Source: Molothrus aeneus (taxonomy: Eukaryota; Chordata; Aves; Passeriformes; Icteridae). Taken from it: DNA of 64,000 nt. The notes below the pieces were generated by a model. It saw only the letters and a list, made by a program, of their open reading frames with translations, had not been told where the DNA came from and searched no databases. Shown here piece after piece: positions 26,931 to 38,270 of this stretch. The stretch is from positions 72,519,401 to 72,583,400 of the forward strand of contig NC_089646.1 of NCBI RefSeq assembly GCF_037042795.1. Direction: 5' to 3'. A program made the position numbers and the translations under genes. Position 1 is the first letter of the stretch, and every line of letters begins with the position of its first letter.

Positions 26931-27980
26931 GTAGAGCTGTAGGCCTGGAACACGGGAGCCTGTCCTTTCCCGGTCAGCGCACTGCCAGCCAATTTGATCT
27001 GCAGCCATCTACAAATTGCCATCCGAAACAGCTGAAATGAAGTTGTCTCAGCCTCCAGTTGTGGGGCATAACCTCACGTTTTTATGCATTGTTGTGTTAA
27101 CCTCTCCAGAAAAAGGTGTTTGGTCATGTCTTCACTCACAGAGTTTTGATAACAGATGATGTGGAAAGGCACAATCCTCTGCTGGGCCTGCTGACACGTG
27201 CAGACTCTGCACAGAGCTTTTTCAATGCAAGAAGCCAAATTTCATGAAGGAAAACCCTAAACAGAGATAAAATGAGGAACAGCTCTGTTGGAAGTAGTGA
27301 CCAAATGAAAAGTGACAGGTTTTGGCAGAGTCCTGCCTTTCTGCAGCTGGTCACATTGTTTAGAGTCAGAACCATGTTCTTGGAAATTATCTGACATTAC
27401 AATTACAATGAAGTTTTCATGGTCAACATTGTAAAACATAATTGGAGTGTAAGCTTCATCACTCTGCATTTGTATTGTAGAGGAACATGAGGAAAGCAAA
27501 AGTTCATTCCAATTCAAATAATAGAGATAATCTTTTGGCTAAACTAGTTCATCAGGCATATAAACTCACAAGTAAGGGAACAAGCCTGCATTTTTTAAAA
27601 GTTTACATTTCCTCTAGTATATGGTAAAAATATACAAACTTTATATATTTGAAATATAAAGCATACTAATATGATATATATACAAATATAGTGAAAATAC
27701 TGATATAATAGTACAAATACCACTGGGAGTAAGTGATTAGTCAACTTCAGAAAAAATACTAAGAAATCCAAATGAAATAAAATTTTCATCCTGCCAGATA
27801 TGGGAAAATGTCTGATGGACTCAGCTGTTCTCTGTGGTGGGATACTTGTGTGGCTGGCCTAGTCTCTCTTGTCACAGAGGCTGCCCCTAGAGGCACATCA
27901 CAACTTTCCTGTCCCCAAACCCTACCACTGGTCCCCCCACCAACACCCAGACACCTACACCCAAGTCAGCAGAGACAAAC
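26931..27980. other. Mixed GC-richer patches, unidentified
   Basis: Two GC-richer stretches (about 26,931-27,380 and 27,800-27,980) flank very AT-rich sequence. The second ends in a C-rich run of CCCCC and CACC words. Minus-strand frames of 79 and 86 codons overlap in different registers at 27,136-27,517. None resembles a known protein. Confidence 0.35.
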
Positions 27981-30900
27981 AAAAAGGTTTTAAGGTTAAC
28001 TTCACTTTACATGTTCATTAATACATCTGTATTTGGGTAAGATGAACTGCATTGGAGAGGAATGTAATTCTCTTCCCTGCCTTTACAGAGAGACTAAACA
28101 ATTTGATCAGATGTAGATTTTCATATAATGATTATCTGCAACTATGTGAGAAGAATGCCATCAAGTAAGACTAAAGTTAACATATCCATACAAACATTCT
28201 AGAAGATGAAAATTGGTGAAAGACACATACATAGGGGCTGATAAAACATGTAAACCTTATTTGCAATAGAAAATAAAATTATTTGTACTAGAAGTAGATC
28301 TATGTTTCAAGAAAAAAATTAAAGTGGCTTAACTTTGATTTAATTTTTGTGACAGCATGTTTCATTCAGATGATAATTTTGTATGCTAAAGGTTATGTTA
28401 ATTTCTCCTAATAGTCTGAGAAAAGACACTATCATTTGGAAATAAAATCTGTTTGTTTCAAATAATTTATTGGTGATAATTTCTGCCTCAAGGGAAATTT
28501 CAGAAAAATTTATATTCTTTTCTGGTAAATATTCTGCTCCCCCAATACCCCCACAAAAGCTGGCACACCCAGCTCAACTCAAGGTACAAAGAGTAAAATA
28601 CAAACAACAAGAAACAACAAGAAAAAAAGTGTTTGACAGATCTGAAAACTCATTTAATGTTGTTTGCATGCATACTTAGATGCATTCTAATTTATTAATC
28701 TGTACAGAAGAGGATATTTGAAAGCATACAAAAAGTTATTTAATTATACTTAAATAGTATATCTTATCACACTTACATAATCTATGCATTGCTGTTTTCC
28801 AAACAATATTTAAAATTGTTTTTCGGATTGCCTCTGCTACATAATTTCCCATTCTTCATTTTATATTACAATTATTAATAATGTCTGTTAATGGAACCAG
28901 CATTCCTATCTGGAATATATTGACTGAACTCTCAGTTGTGGTTAGCCAACTTAAGCTACACAGTGGAAAAGTCTTAAATAAATAAGTATCTTGGTGTGTT
29001 AAAACAAAAAAGAAAAGAAAAAATTTAATGATTATTCTAATAAAGCTATGTAATTTATGTGACATTTAAACAAATTATAATTTTGAGGTGACTAATATGC
29101 CTAATGAAAAAGGACATAACAATGAGGGATATTCTGTCCAAAATATCCCAATTATGTCCTAGGACAAAATTGACATTTTATTTTTGAGTAATTCTGGTGT
29201 TTAAAAGCTTCCTTGTTGACACTCTGACATTAGCACTCTGTAACAAGTATCTTGGGAATAGGATCCCTCAGCAGTCATACACCACACTTTCCCAGACATG
29301 CCAGTTTCTGTACACTTTCCAGGCTGATCAAGCATTAAGGAAACTTTATGTCAGCTATGTCAAAGTGCTCTGCTTCAACTGCAAGAGACATTGTCATTTA
29401 TGCCAAAAGGTTAAGGGGGGGGGAAGGGAAAATTGACATAATAGCAAAAATATTGTATTCCCCTTTGTAAATATTTCCACATGTCATCCTGTTCCAACAA
29501 CATTGCTTTGAAGCAGTCTCAAAGCATGGACAATTGTTCTAAAGGCAGCACTAAGAAACAAGAGTCCTAAGACTAGACTAAGAGCTTTAGTGTTTATGTG
29601 GACATCACTGAACTTCCAGAGGACATCAATATGGCCCAATTAGACTCCCTACCATCTGATATTTCTTGGAAGAAGAAAATGGAGAAATGATCACCAAAGC
29701 TTCTGGCTTTAATTAGAGAAAACTCTTCATTTTAATGTATGCACTCCAGAATGAATGAACCTTTCTTCTTTTTTTATATATTTTTTCTTTTTTTAAAACA
29801 AAAGATTTAAGTTTTTTGCAAAGCATATCTAATACGTTGATGTGTAAAAGATGTGAATATGGGTCGTCATCTTTGACTTTTCCAATCTTAATGCTCTTAT
29901 TTCATTCTCTGTTTAACATCAGATACCCAAATATTTTCCTTAAGCAGTAGAAGGACTTATGAATTGCAGTCTGGTGTTCCAACTACAGTATAGATCTGTC
30001 ACTTCAGGAGATGCTTGCATAAGCGTATATGCTTGCTGTCACCTTAACTCTGTCTACCCTGTCTGTATTCTTAAGATCCTTTTTCTTATATGTCAGCATT
30101 GCTAATGCATTTATTGTTTTCCATATGCATAGTTCTGAAGAGAAGATATTGTTTTCATTTTGTGTCTTTTTCACTGGAAACATATTTCACTCTTTCAAAA
30201 ATAATTTCATTAAGAATCAATTCTGTCATTGAAAACCAAGGAAGTCGATGAGATAAATGTGATGAAATTCTTCAGCCCAAAATTATTAACGAAAACTATG
30301 TAGATAGTAGTCTGTTTATGTGGTTAAAACCAGGAACTAATGCTTGCTGTTACTGTTTTCTGAGGTAAAAACAGATGTTATTCATGATCATGCAAAATTT
30401 TTAATTAATAGTGTTAACAACAGTGAATTTTATTGTTCATTTCCTGCATACACAAATATACCTTTCCTTTTTATATTCTTAGTCTGTTGATTTTCATCAA
30501 GACCTTTTATTAAATTGCTTGCATCCTCCCACTTCTGTAAATATACTTTATAACTGAATATATTTTATATGGTTATTCAAAATTCATGTTGATAGGAGTG
30601 GAAAATACCTATTACATTTATATAAATGTGTCTGTAGGCTCTGTGTTTTTGTACTACCTACATGAAGGTGCCTGACACAACGCATACACAGTCTACAACC
30701 ATTCCCTCAACACACCTAATCTCTGAATCAGTTTGATGCAATTTCTTTTGGTCACATGCATCATGCAAAACAATCACTTCTTGCAGCCAGTCTAACAGCT
30801 ATTCAGTAAACAAAATGTTCTTCTCTAATTTTGTGTTTCAGACACAGCTAATTACACTATTTTATCACCTGTAACAGGTTAACTTATTTTATTTGACTAA

Positions 30901-33887
30901 ATCTTCATGGTAATAAATTTACTTGTGAGCAGATGGTAAATAATCATAAATAACCATTACAGAAAACACCTTCATTTTAATATTTGACATGAATAGGATA
31001 TTTAAACAGTTCCTGATGCTGGTAACTGATGTTTTATATAAGTACACATATACACACCAACCACTTTGATTGCTGATGCATGTGGATAAGTATTTGCTTG
31101 CATTTTCTTAATGCTCAGTGCCAGGATTCCTCTTTCTGGGCCTTCTCATTAATTCTTTTCTCATGTGAGGCTCTGGAATTCTATGTAGACCTCTGTATAA
31201 ACACTCCTGTGCATTTTGGTCAGATGAAGGATGCTGCAACTGACTGCAGTTCAGTAAAACTTCCATCTAATTTCAGGCATGTATGTAGCTTCTTAGCAAC
31301 CTGCAGCCTAAAGACTACCCTTTTAAACCTTTATTAACAGAAAATCTAAAACATTTAAGGTAAAATATGAGATATATAAAGAGAGAAACTAACTCAGTTT
31401 AATAAGAAGAGAGGGACAAAAATGATTTTTCCCAGTTATTGCAGTGTGTCTTGTTATCACTTTTTAACATGCAAACAAGTAACGATGAGAAGATGACCTT
31501 TGTAGAAGTGAAAGAGTTTAAGGAAAGATGTCACCTCACAAAGAGCAGAACTTCTAGAAGTCTTATATAGGACTGCAACAAATTACAAACCTTTAACCTT
31601 TTTTATTTTGGCACTGATTTGAAATTCAGAAGTCAGAAATATAGCCGCAGTATTTTGACATCTGACATCAGATGGTGATTCAAGAATCCATGGGAAGAGA
31701 GGAAACATAGGGTCTTGAACTTAGAACTATCAGGATACATGAAGTTATAAAAGTAATCAGGACAGAAAGCTGGGAAGGCAGATCAGAGGTAGCCGTATGT
31801 AAGCTGTAGATCAGCAGGAGAAGGACCTGGCAAATAGTCAATACTTAAGTGAGCCTTCAGGAAAAAAAACTGCAAGAGGATGAGGAGAAAAGAAAGAGAA
31901 TAAACTTACACAGACCCAAGCAAATCCCAGAGTCTGGAAACATCTATATGCACAAAGTAAACTTCTTACCTCATTAATTTAAAAGAACTATGTGATACAT
32001 TAGTGCCAACCATATTTTTTAAGTTTGAAATATCTCTCTGAAGTTATTTTAAAGATGTGATGAGATGAGAAAAGTCAGGGGTTAATCTGAGATTCAAGAC
32101 AGTGTAGAAAGACCAAAATGAAAGGACAAAAAGGTAGGCTAGCTCCATGCAACAATAAAGGTTCTAGCCAATGTATAACAGGAAATGCACTAACCACGTG
32201 TAACTAGAGCGAAGGACCAAACACCTTTGAACATATTCACTTTCACAATATATTTGGAGAAATGCTGAAATTTCTGAGTTTCAGTCATGTTTGGAGCATT
32301 GCAACCATCAAAGGTCATAAATCAAAACTATTTTACAGGCATGAATCATTGAGTTCGGCAGTTCATAGCCCTGCTGGATATCTAATTCTACCTCTGACAC
32401 AAAATTTTTTCCCTTTTTCTAGGTTTGTTTGCTCATCTCTTCACAAGGTCAGAGCTTCAAGGCTCCACTGTTACTGAAATTTCAGAAGAAGAATGAGAAT
32501 AATCCTCTTGAGAATTTAAGTTAACTTGCTCTGCTATATAAACTTTAGTGGCAGTGCAAATGTGACAAATAAGAGTAGCTAAAGCCATGTGTTATATGAT
32601 TTTTCTTTAAAATTCTACCAAAATATTTAAGTGCTAGCCAATATCACTCTTTTCTGCCTTGCAATAATTCCTGTAGCACTCCCTATGGAACTACTCAGAG
32701 AGCACAAGAACAAAAGGAAGCTACTTGGAGACCTTCAATTATATTTCATGAGAGAACTAACTACGTATTGAGTCCTGATGATCTTCAGAAGTGAAAGCTG
32801 ATGTATTGAGCCAATACAGCATTCCAATATGCAGAGCACCAGTTTATGATAATTACTTTTGCATCTGCATTTAGAGTACCACATGTAATTACTGAAGTGT
32901 ATACTTTTCTCTCAGCAATGGTATGCAATTTCCATTAGTGGTCTTGGCAGTCAGGCACATGCATTACAAGACCTCTAAGTAATCTGTAGCCCCTTGTAAT
33001 TAAATGCAAAAAAAATTACAGCCAGTAGAACATAGTGAATAATTCACAAGCAATAACTTGCCTGATGAATTTAACCTATTTTTATGTGACAAAACACAAT
33101 CAGGTATTCCATTTGTTCTTGTGCATTAAGTTACTCATTTATTACTTCCTTCATCTGTGGTCCTTTTGCAACCGTGCAAAATATTTTAAAATTAGTTTTG
33201 GAATGATACTTATTGTTTACACATTTCCTCACTGAAATTTTACATTAGAGATTTGAAAAAAAAAAAAGCTGAAGCTTTGAAATTTGAGGCCTTTCTCTTT
33301 ACAGTCACCTATTTGAAAAATTCTTTCTTCTGTTAGAGAGGAAACAGTTCAAAACCTCTCTATCTTAAAACAGCTTTCACTAGAATTACTTGAAAAGCAT
33401 AACTTCCACCCAGCAGTAGTCTTATAGTTTGAAATTCAAGCAGTACACAAGTGGAAGGAGCCTCCTGGGTCTTTGAATCTTTTCATTCACATTGAGTGTT
33501 GCCGTATAATCTCCTAAAAAAATAAAATTGTACCTTCTTAAACAGTAGCTACATTACTTTCCTTACTACAGTTTACTCACACATTTTTCAACAGGTTCAA
33601 TATACAAATGTTTCTCTTCTGTCAATTCTGTATTTTATGAAATAGCTCTTATTCTTTTATGAACACAAGCCAGATGCATTTGCAAACAGCAATAATTTTT
33701 CTTTCAGAATTTATTTTGTTAGGTTTAAAGAAAAAAGAAATATACTCTCCTCGTTTGATCTGGAAGATTTATCTTTTATCTAATTGGTTATTTCTGTATT
33801 TGCATGATATTTTTTCTCTGCACTTCTTATACTCTGTATATTCTACTTCTCAAGTATGAATGACTGGAATTTTACATGGTACTGTAA
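27981..33887. other. Long AT-rich stretch, no gene seen
   Basis: Nearly 6 kb with no frame above 85 codons and no recognisable transposon. A run of nine G lies at about 29,414-29,422. No CR1, LTR or SINE match was obvious on either strand. Confidence 0.5.
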
Positions 33888-34163
33888 ATGATGTTACTTT
33901 TGTGTCCAAACCTGCAACAAACTCTAGACTGTAAAACACTGTGGAAGAAAGAATTTCATAAGGTCTACTTTGAATTAAAACAGAACAACATCGTAGCTCC
34001 TGTCCACACCATAATACTGAATTTTATTGAGGAATTTCATCAACAGAATGGAGAAGATGAGAAGAACCTGGATTACAGCACAAGAGAAATTCTGCAACTG
34101 CACAGAAAATCTCAGAGCCCAAAAAAATTCTTGGTAAAATGCAAAGCATTTTTACAGAGTTGA
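33888..34163 (+). other. Unexplained 91-codon open frame, probably chance
   Basis: The predicted peptide is charged and amphipathic, without the homopolymer bias of most frames here. Positions such as KKEFHKVYFELK and KKFLVKCKAFLQ look helical. It has two cysteines in its first 15 residues and one near the end, and no transmembrane segment. I do not recognise a family. A loose likeness to four-helix cytokines came to mind but rests on no conserved motif. There is no clear splice acceptor before it or donor after it, and a stop follows directly at 34,161. I place it as a candidate for search, not as a gene. Confidence 0.12.
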
Positions 34164-35106
34164 ACAGTATAATGAAACCCATTTAAATTAAGTGTGGTAA
34201 AGTTAATTGCCCAAAAAAAGGAAAAAAATCAATGCCAGGAACACATATTTTTAAACCAAACACCGTGTTTTCTGCTCAATACATTTCATCTGTTTTTTTA
34301 ATGAAAAGCTTTCAATCAATGTTTTCCACAGAAAATTTCAACTTTTAAAGGTAATTTTCTAGTATGATATTACCACTAATAAATAAAGTATATTACAACT
34401 AGATTATATATGTTTAGAATTCTGTAATAACTTTGTGCCATGAAATTATTAAAATAATTTATGAAAAATAATTGTGAAACCTTTTTTAAAGATGTTTCAA
34501 TATTACTATAAATAGTGATTAAGATTACTAATATTAGATTAGCAGTAGATTAAGATAGATTAAATTTATTTGTTTAAATTCCATTACCCCTGTTGAAAAA
34601 ACAATGACTCAAAGTAGTGAAAAGGCCCATTAGTAAAGCAATGGAAGTTTGGTGAGTTATTTTTCATTTGTATTAACAAAAATATGAATATGTACCTGTC
34701 AACATATTTTCTTGGGTTTTGTGCTTTGGTTTGACTTGGTTGTTTGGAGTTTTTTATGTGAAGCTATTGGTTCTACATCTCTTTCAACTTAAAAGGCCTC
34801 TGAGTGGAGTCTTCTCTAGAAAGAATCTCTTGTCTAATGATGACCAAATGGGAATTTTAAATTCATCTTCTCTAGTATTTACTGTACTTATGTTACAATA
34901 TATGGCACCAAAATCTGTGTTTGTCATATAAAACTTAAAAAATATATTACTATTTTTAAACATCAAAACATTCTATTCTCTGTCACTGTTTTATAAGAGA
35001 CACCTGTTAAATAGGAATTGGACGGATGTTGCCTATGCTCTGGGATGAATAAAGATGAAATTTTGCAAGCCATGACATAACAAGGCATCAATTGTGTGTC
35101 TGGTCA
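34164..35106. other. AT-rich non-coding sequence, no gene seen
   Basis: No frame above 70 codons; nothing recognised. Confidence 0.55.
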
Positions 35107-35204
35107 GACAAAAAAATCCAAACAAACAAACAAACAAAAAACCCAAACCAAACAAACAAAAAAAGACCCAAAAAACCCAAAAAGAAACAAGCCAAAAAAA
35201 AAGT
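35107..35204 (+). repeat. CAAA/CCAAA-rich low-complexity tract
   Basis: About 100 bases consisting almost only of A and C, in CAAA, ACCCA and AAAAG words. It yields a lysine-, asparagine- and proline-rich forward frame and a phenylalanine- and leucine-rich reverse frame, both artefacts. Confidence 0.9.
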
Positions 35205-37455
35205 AGTTCTTTTCCATCAGCATCAAGGCATTTCAAGTATGTCCAGCACAATTGCTAAATGGAATAGAATTTAAAGTTTATATGATTACACACTAACTTA
35301 AGGAAAGAGAAGAAATGCTTGCCCTTAACTACAAGTAATTCCACTAAAAATAATTTTTTTTTTCAAGGGAAAAGAAATCATAAGTGCTTTGTTAGAGCAA
35401 GATTTTATCAGATACCCAGAAGGAAGCCATGAGTGCATACTCTCAATCGAGTATTTAAAGTTACACAGAGCAATGCAGATCATAATTTTCAAGGTCTTGT
35501 TTCATTTTCCCCTTTTCCCTTTTTCTTTTGTTAGTTCGGTATGTCTGAAATCAGCCCTGGGAGTCTTTCTAATTTATAATTAATTTCTATTATTAGCAAG
35601 TCATTTCAGCTTGTCTAGAAAATGGAATTTGATTCTACACTTGCTGAAACAAACTCCTAGGGTAAGAATTCTCTTCTCATGTACCCCAAACATCACAGGG
35701 AAAGGAACATCAAAAGAACCATTATTACCCCCATTTACCTCATTTTAGGATTCCATTTACTTCATTTTGGGGTTCCATTAGTTCATTTTAGGAGGGCACA
35801 GAGAACAAGATAGGAAAGATGGGAGTCCAAAAGGAAAGCAGAAATTATATAGAGGCATGGATTGTACTACTTTAAGAAACAGACATAAAACCTTAATTTC
35901 AAATCCTAGCAAAATCTACTGCTTTTTGCAGTAAAAAAAGGCATGTTAATCATAAACCTTTTTTTTACTCAAAGAAGACACAAAGAGCCTATATAGTGAA
36001 ATATCACTTAAATTACCCTATTCATTTCTCCTTCCACTCATCTTTTCCTTTTATGTATCATTTGCACATACACAAATGCACTCTTAGTGATCAAATATAG
36101 TTGCATATAATTATAAACAAGAATCTTTTACTAGCAAAAAATAAGTTACCACTGAAAAAAAGAAAAGTGTTTACACAACCATAAAAAAAAAGAAAAACAG
36201 AGAATTCCCGGGGTGTATTCCACTCACTTTTATACTTTCCTGGAAAAAAAAAATTAATCATTTGGCTGAGGTATCACCATTACACTCCACAGTATCCCAG
36301 GCCATTTCAACCACTGAATGTTCAACCATATCTAAATGAACTGAATTATGGCTTGACTTTAATTGCTTTCAGAACAGAGACAAAAAATTGTGTGTAAATT
36401 TCACAGGGACAGAATATGTAAGTGTGTATGTGCAAGTATATTACATGCATTGTACCTCTTACACATGATAGTTACCCAGGCCAGGAATGCAACAAACAGT
36501 TGTATATTAAGACATTCATTTTAAGGCAGCAGAATATGGACATATCTATTCTTTAGAAACAAACCACCCAAGTAAATGATTGAAGCATGTGTTTAATTGC
36601 TCTGATTAAGTATAAAAAGAATAATAAAAAGCTTACACACACTACTTAGTTTCTTATGACACAAGTGGAATTATGTAAAGGAGTCAAATACTCTCACTGG
36701 CTTTGCATTAAATTAATATTTAAAAAAAAATTCTTCAACATTCTTGAAAAGTACATGGAATAAGTTTAAAATCAACAAATTATTTGCCTGATTTGAATAC
36801 CTTTTGCAAAATGTGTTTTCAAGAAACTTAGTAAACAATATATAGAAATATCATCATTTTTATGGAGCTGCTTGTGAATAGTATAGCAAAAGAATCAATT
36901 ATTTCAATAATTTCAATAATCAATAATTTCAATTATTTTGAAAGATTTGTAAAAAATTAATCTATAACAACTTATTAACTTTGGAAAAAAGATGCAATGA
37001 TTAATCAGTTATTTGATTATGAGACAGACTAATTATATTACTAAGATGTCTAGTGGAAACCCATTAGTAACTGAATAAATCTATTGTCTTTAGGGAATTT
37101 ATCAATTGCAACAACATACATATATATACTTGGACTTTAATTTTGGCAAGAGGGTTAAAGTAATTAGGATCATGAAAACATGAACATTTCAGATTTTCCA
37201 AATGATGAATTATATGCCAAAAAGATTATCTACAACAAATAGAGATTGTAATAATATATAAATTTGTAAGGCAAATGCTGCTAGTCTGCATTTAATACAT
37301 GGTAACAGAATGAACACTGTGTTCTCAGCAAGCCATTAAAAAAAATAGCTGCAGACAGCAGAGGTACAATTGAACAAGTACAGATTTAGAATTTAGTGGT
37401 AGAAACTGTGGGAGGTTTTTTCTCTCTTGGAATAACTTTTTACTTTCAAAACCAA
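35205..37455. other. AT-rich non-coding sequence, no gene seen
   Basis: Contains a short imperfect tandem of ATTTCAATA units at about 36,894-36,938. No gene or named repeat is supported. Confidence 0.55.
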
Positions 37456-37490
37456 ACTTGACCAAAGCCCATTGAAGCTAACAGAGCCTT
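37456..37490 (+). repeat. Ancient amniote interspersed repeat fragment
   Basis: The stretch 'cttgaccaaagcccattgaagctaacagagcctt' resembles the same old motif seen at 19,071 ('cctgatccaaagcccattgaagtcaatgg...'). It lies just upstream of an LTR and may have been the landing site of that element. Only the central dozen bases match strictly, so this is tentative. Confidence 0.35.
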
Positions 37491-37525
37491 CTTGGATTTG
37501 GAACAGTCTTTGAAGAATATTCTTT

Positions 37526-38045
37526 TGACTAGAATAGAGTTAATTTTCTTCGAAGTGACTAGTGTGGGTCTATACTTTGGAATTCTGTTGGAAACAGAGC
37601 ATGCAGAAAGGCGGGGCTTTTTCTGCATTTTGTACTGCCACACTGGAGACTGAGAGTGCTTGGGAGGTGGTCAGGAGACACAACAGGAACAGGTGACACA
37701 GACTGACCCAAGTGATAGTCCCTAAGACATCATGCTCAGTATATAAAGTGCAGGGAAGAAAGAGGGGCAGGGTGGACATTTGGAGTGATGGGTTTGTGTT
37801 TACAAGTCACTGTTACATGTGATGGGGCCCTGGTCTTCTGGTGATGGCCAAACTCTTACCCAGCCATTGGAAGCATTATTTTGCTTGCTTCTCTGAGTGG
37901 TTTTTGCTTTCTCTAAGAAACTGTCTTTATCTCAAATCATGACTTCTCCAGCTTTTGCCCTTCTAATTCTCTCCTCAATCCCACCGGTGGGGGAGTGAGA
38001 GTGGCTGTGTGGGGCTTGGCTGCTGTCTGTGGATTAACCATGCCA
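37526..38045 (+). mobile_element. Avian ERV LTR, decayed (5' LTR of a truncated provirus)
   Basis: The sequence follows the layout of a common avian ERV LTR. It has 'agagttaattttcttc', 'catgctcagtatataaag' with a TATA box at about 37,740-37,748, and then 'ggagtgatggg' and 'gtgatggggccctggtc'. It continues with 'aactgtctttatctcaaatcatgac' around the former poly-A signal, 'cccaccggtgggggagtgagagtggctgtgtggggcttgg', and an end 'ttaaccatgcca'. A primer-binding site follows eight bases later, which fixes the orientation as plus and this copy as the 5' LTR. The start is estimated and no target duplication was identified. Several CpGs have become TpG or CpA, so the insertion is old. Confidence 0.8.
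37740..37748 (+). promoter_or_regulatory. LTR TATA box
   Basis: TATATAAAG lies within the LTR immediately after 'catgctcag', the usual position in this LTR type. It would mark the U3 promoter of the provirus. Present activity is unknown. Confidence 0.6.
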
Positions 38046-38053
38046 GCTCTCTT

Positions 38054-38071
38054 TGGTGCTCTATGTGGGGC
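38054..38071 (+). other. Retroviral primer-binding site, tRNA-Lys type
   Basis: TGGTGCTCTATGTGGGGC lies eight bases after the LTR end. It matches 14 of 18 positions of TGGCGCCCAACGTGGGGC, the sequence complementary to the 3' end of tRNA-Lys (the Lys-1,2 type). Three of the four differences are C-to-T changes, two of them at former CpG sites. A lysine-type site points to a beta-retrovirus-like (ERVK-type) family, judged from this one feature. Confidence 0.7.
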
Positions 38072-38270
38072 ATAAAGGGGTTGAGATAAAGACAAATTTG
38101 ACTGGGATGTGCAAGACAGAACTACTAGCTGTTAGTACTGCTTAGCTAATCACCAGCATATTCCTGTGCTTGCCATGGGACTCACTTTCCTGACTGTATA
38201 TTTACAGCCAGTGCTCACTATAGCCTTCCCAGAAGGTGCAGAGAAGTTCTGTAAACTCTTCTGAATGAAA
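38072..38270 (+). mobile_element. Short ERV internal remnant after the primer-binding site
   Basis: The sequence after the primer-binding site (CATAAAGGGGTTGAGATAAAGACA and onward) continues as the leader of such proviruses usually does. No gag, pol or env frame can be seen. By about 38,270 the sequence is indistinguishable from the AT-rich surroundings, and I see no matching 3' LTR downstream. The endpoint is a guess. Confidence 0.4.
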
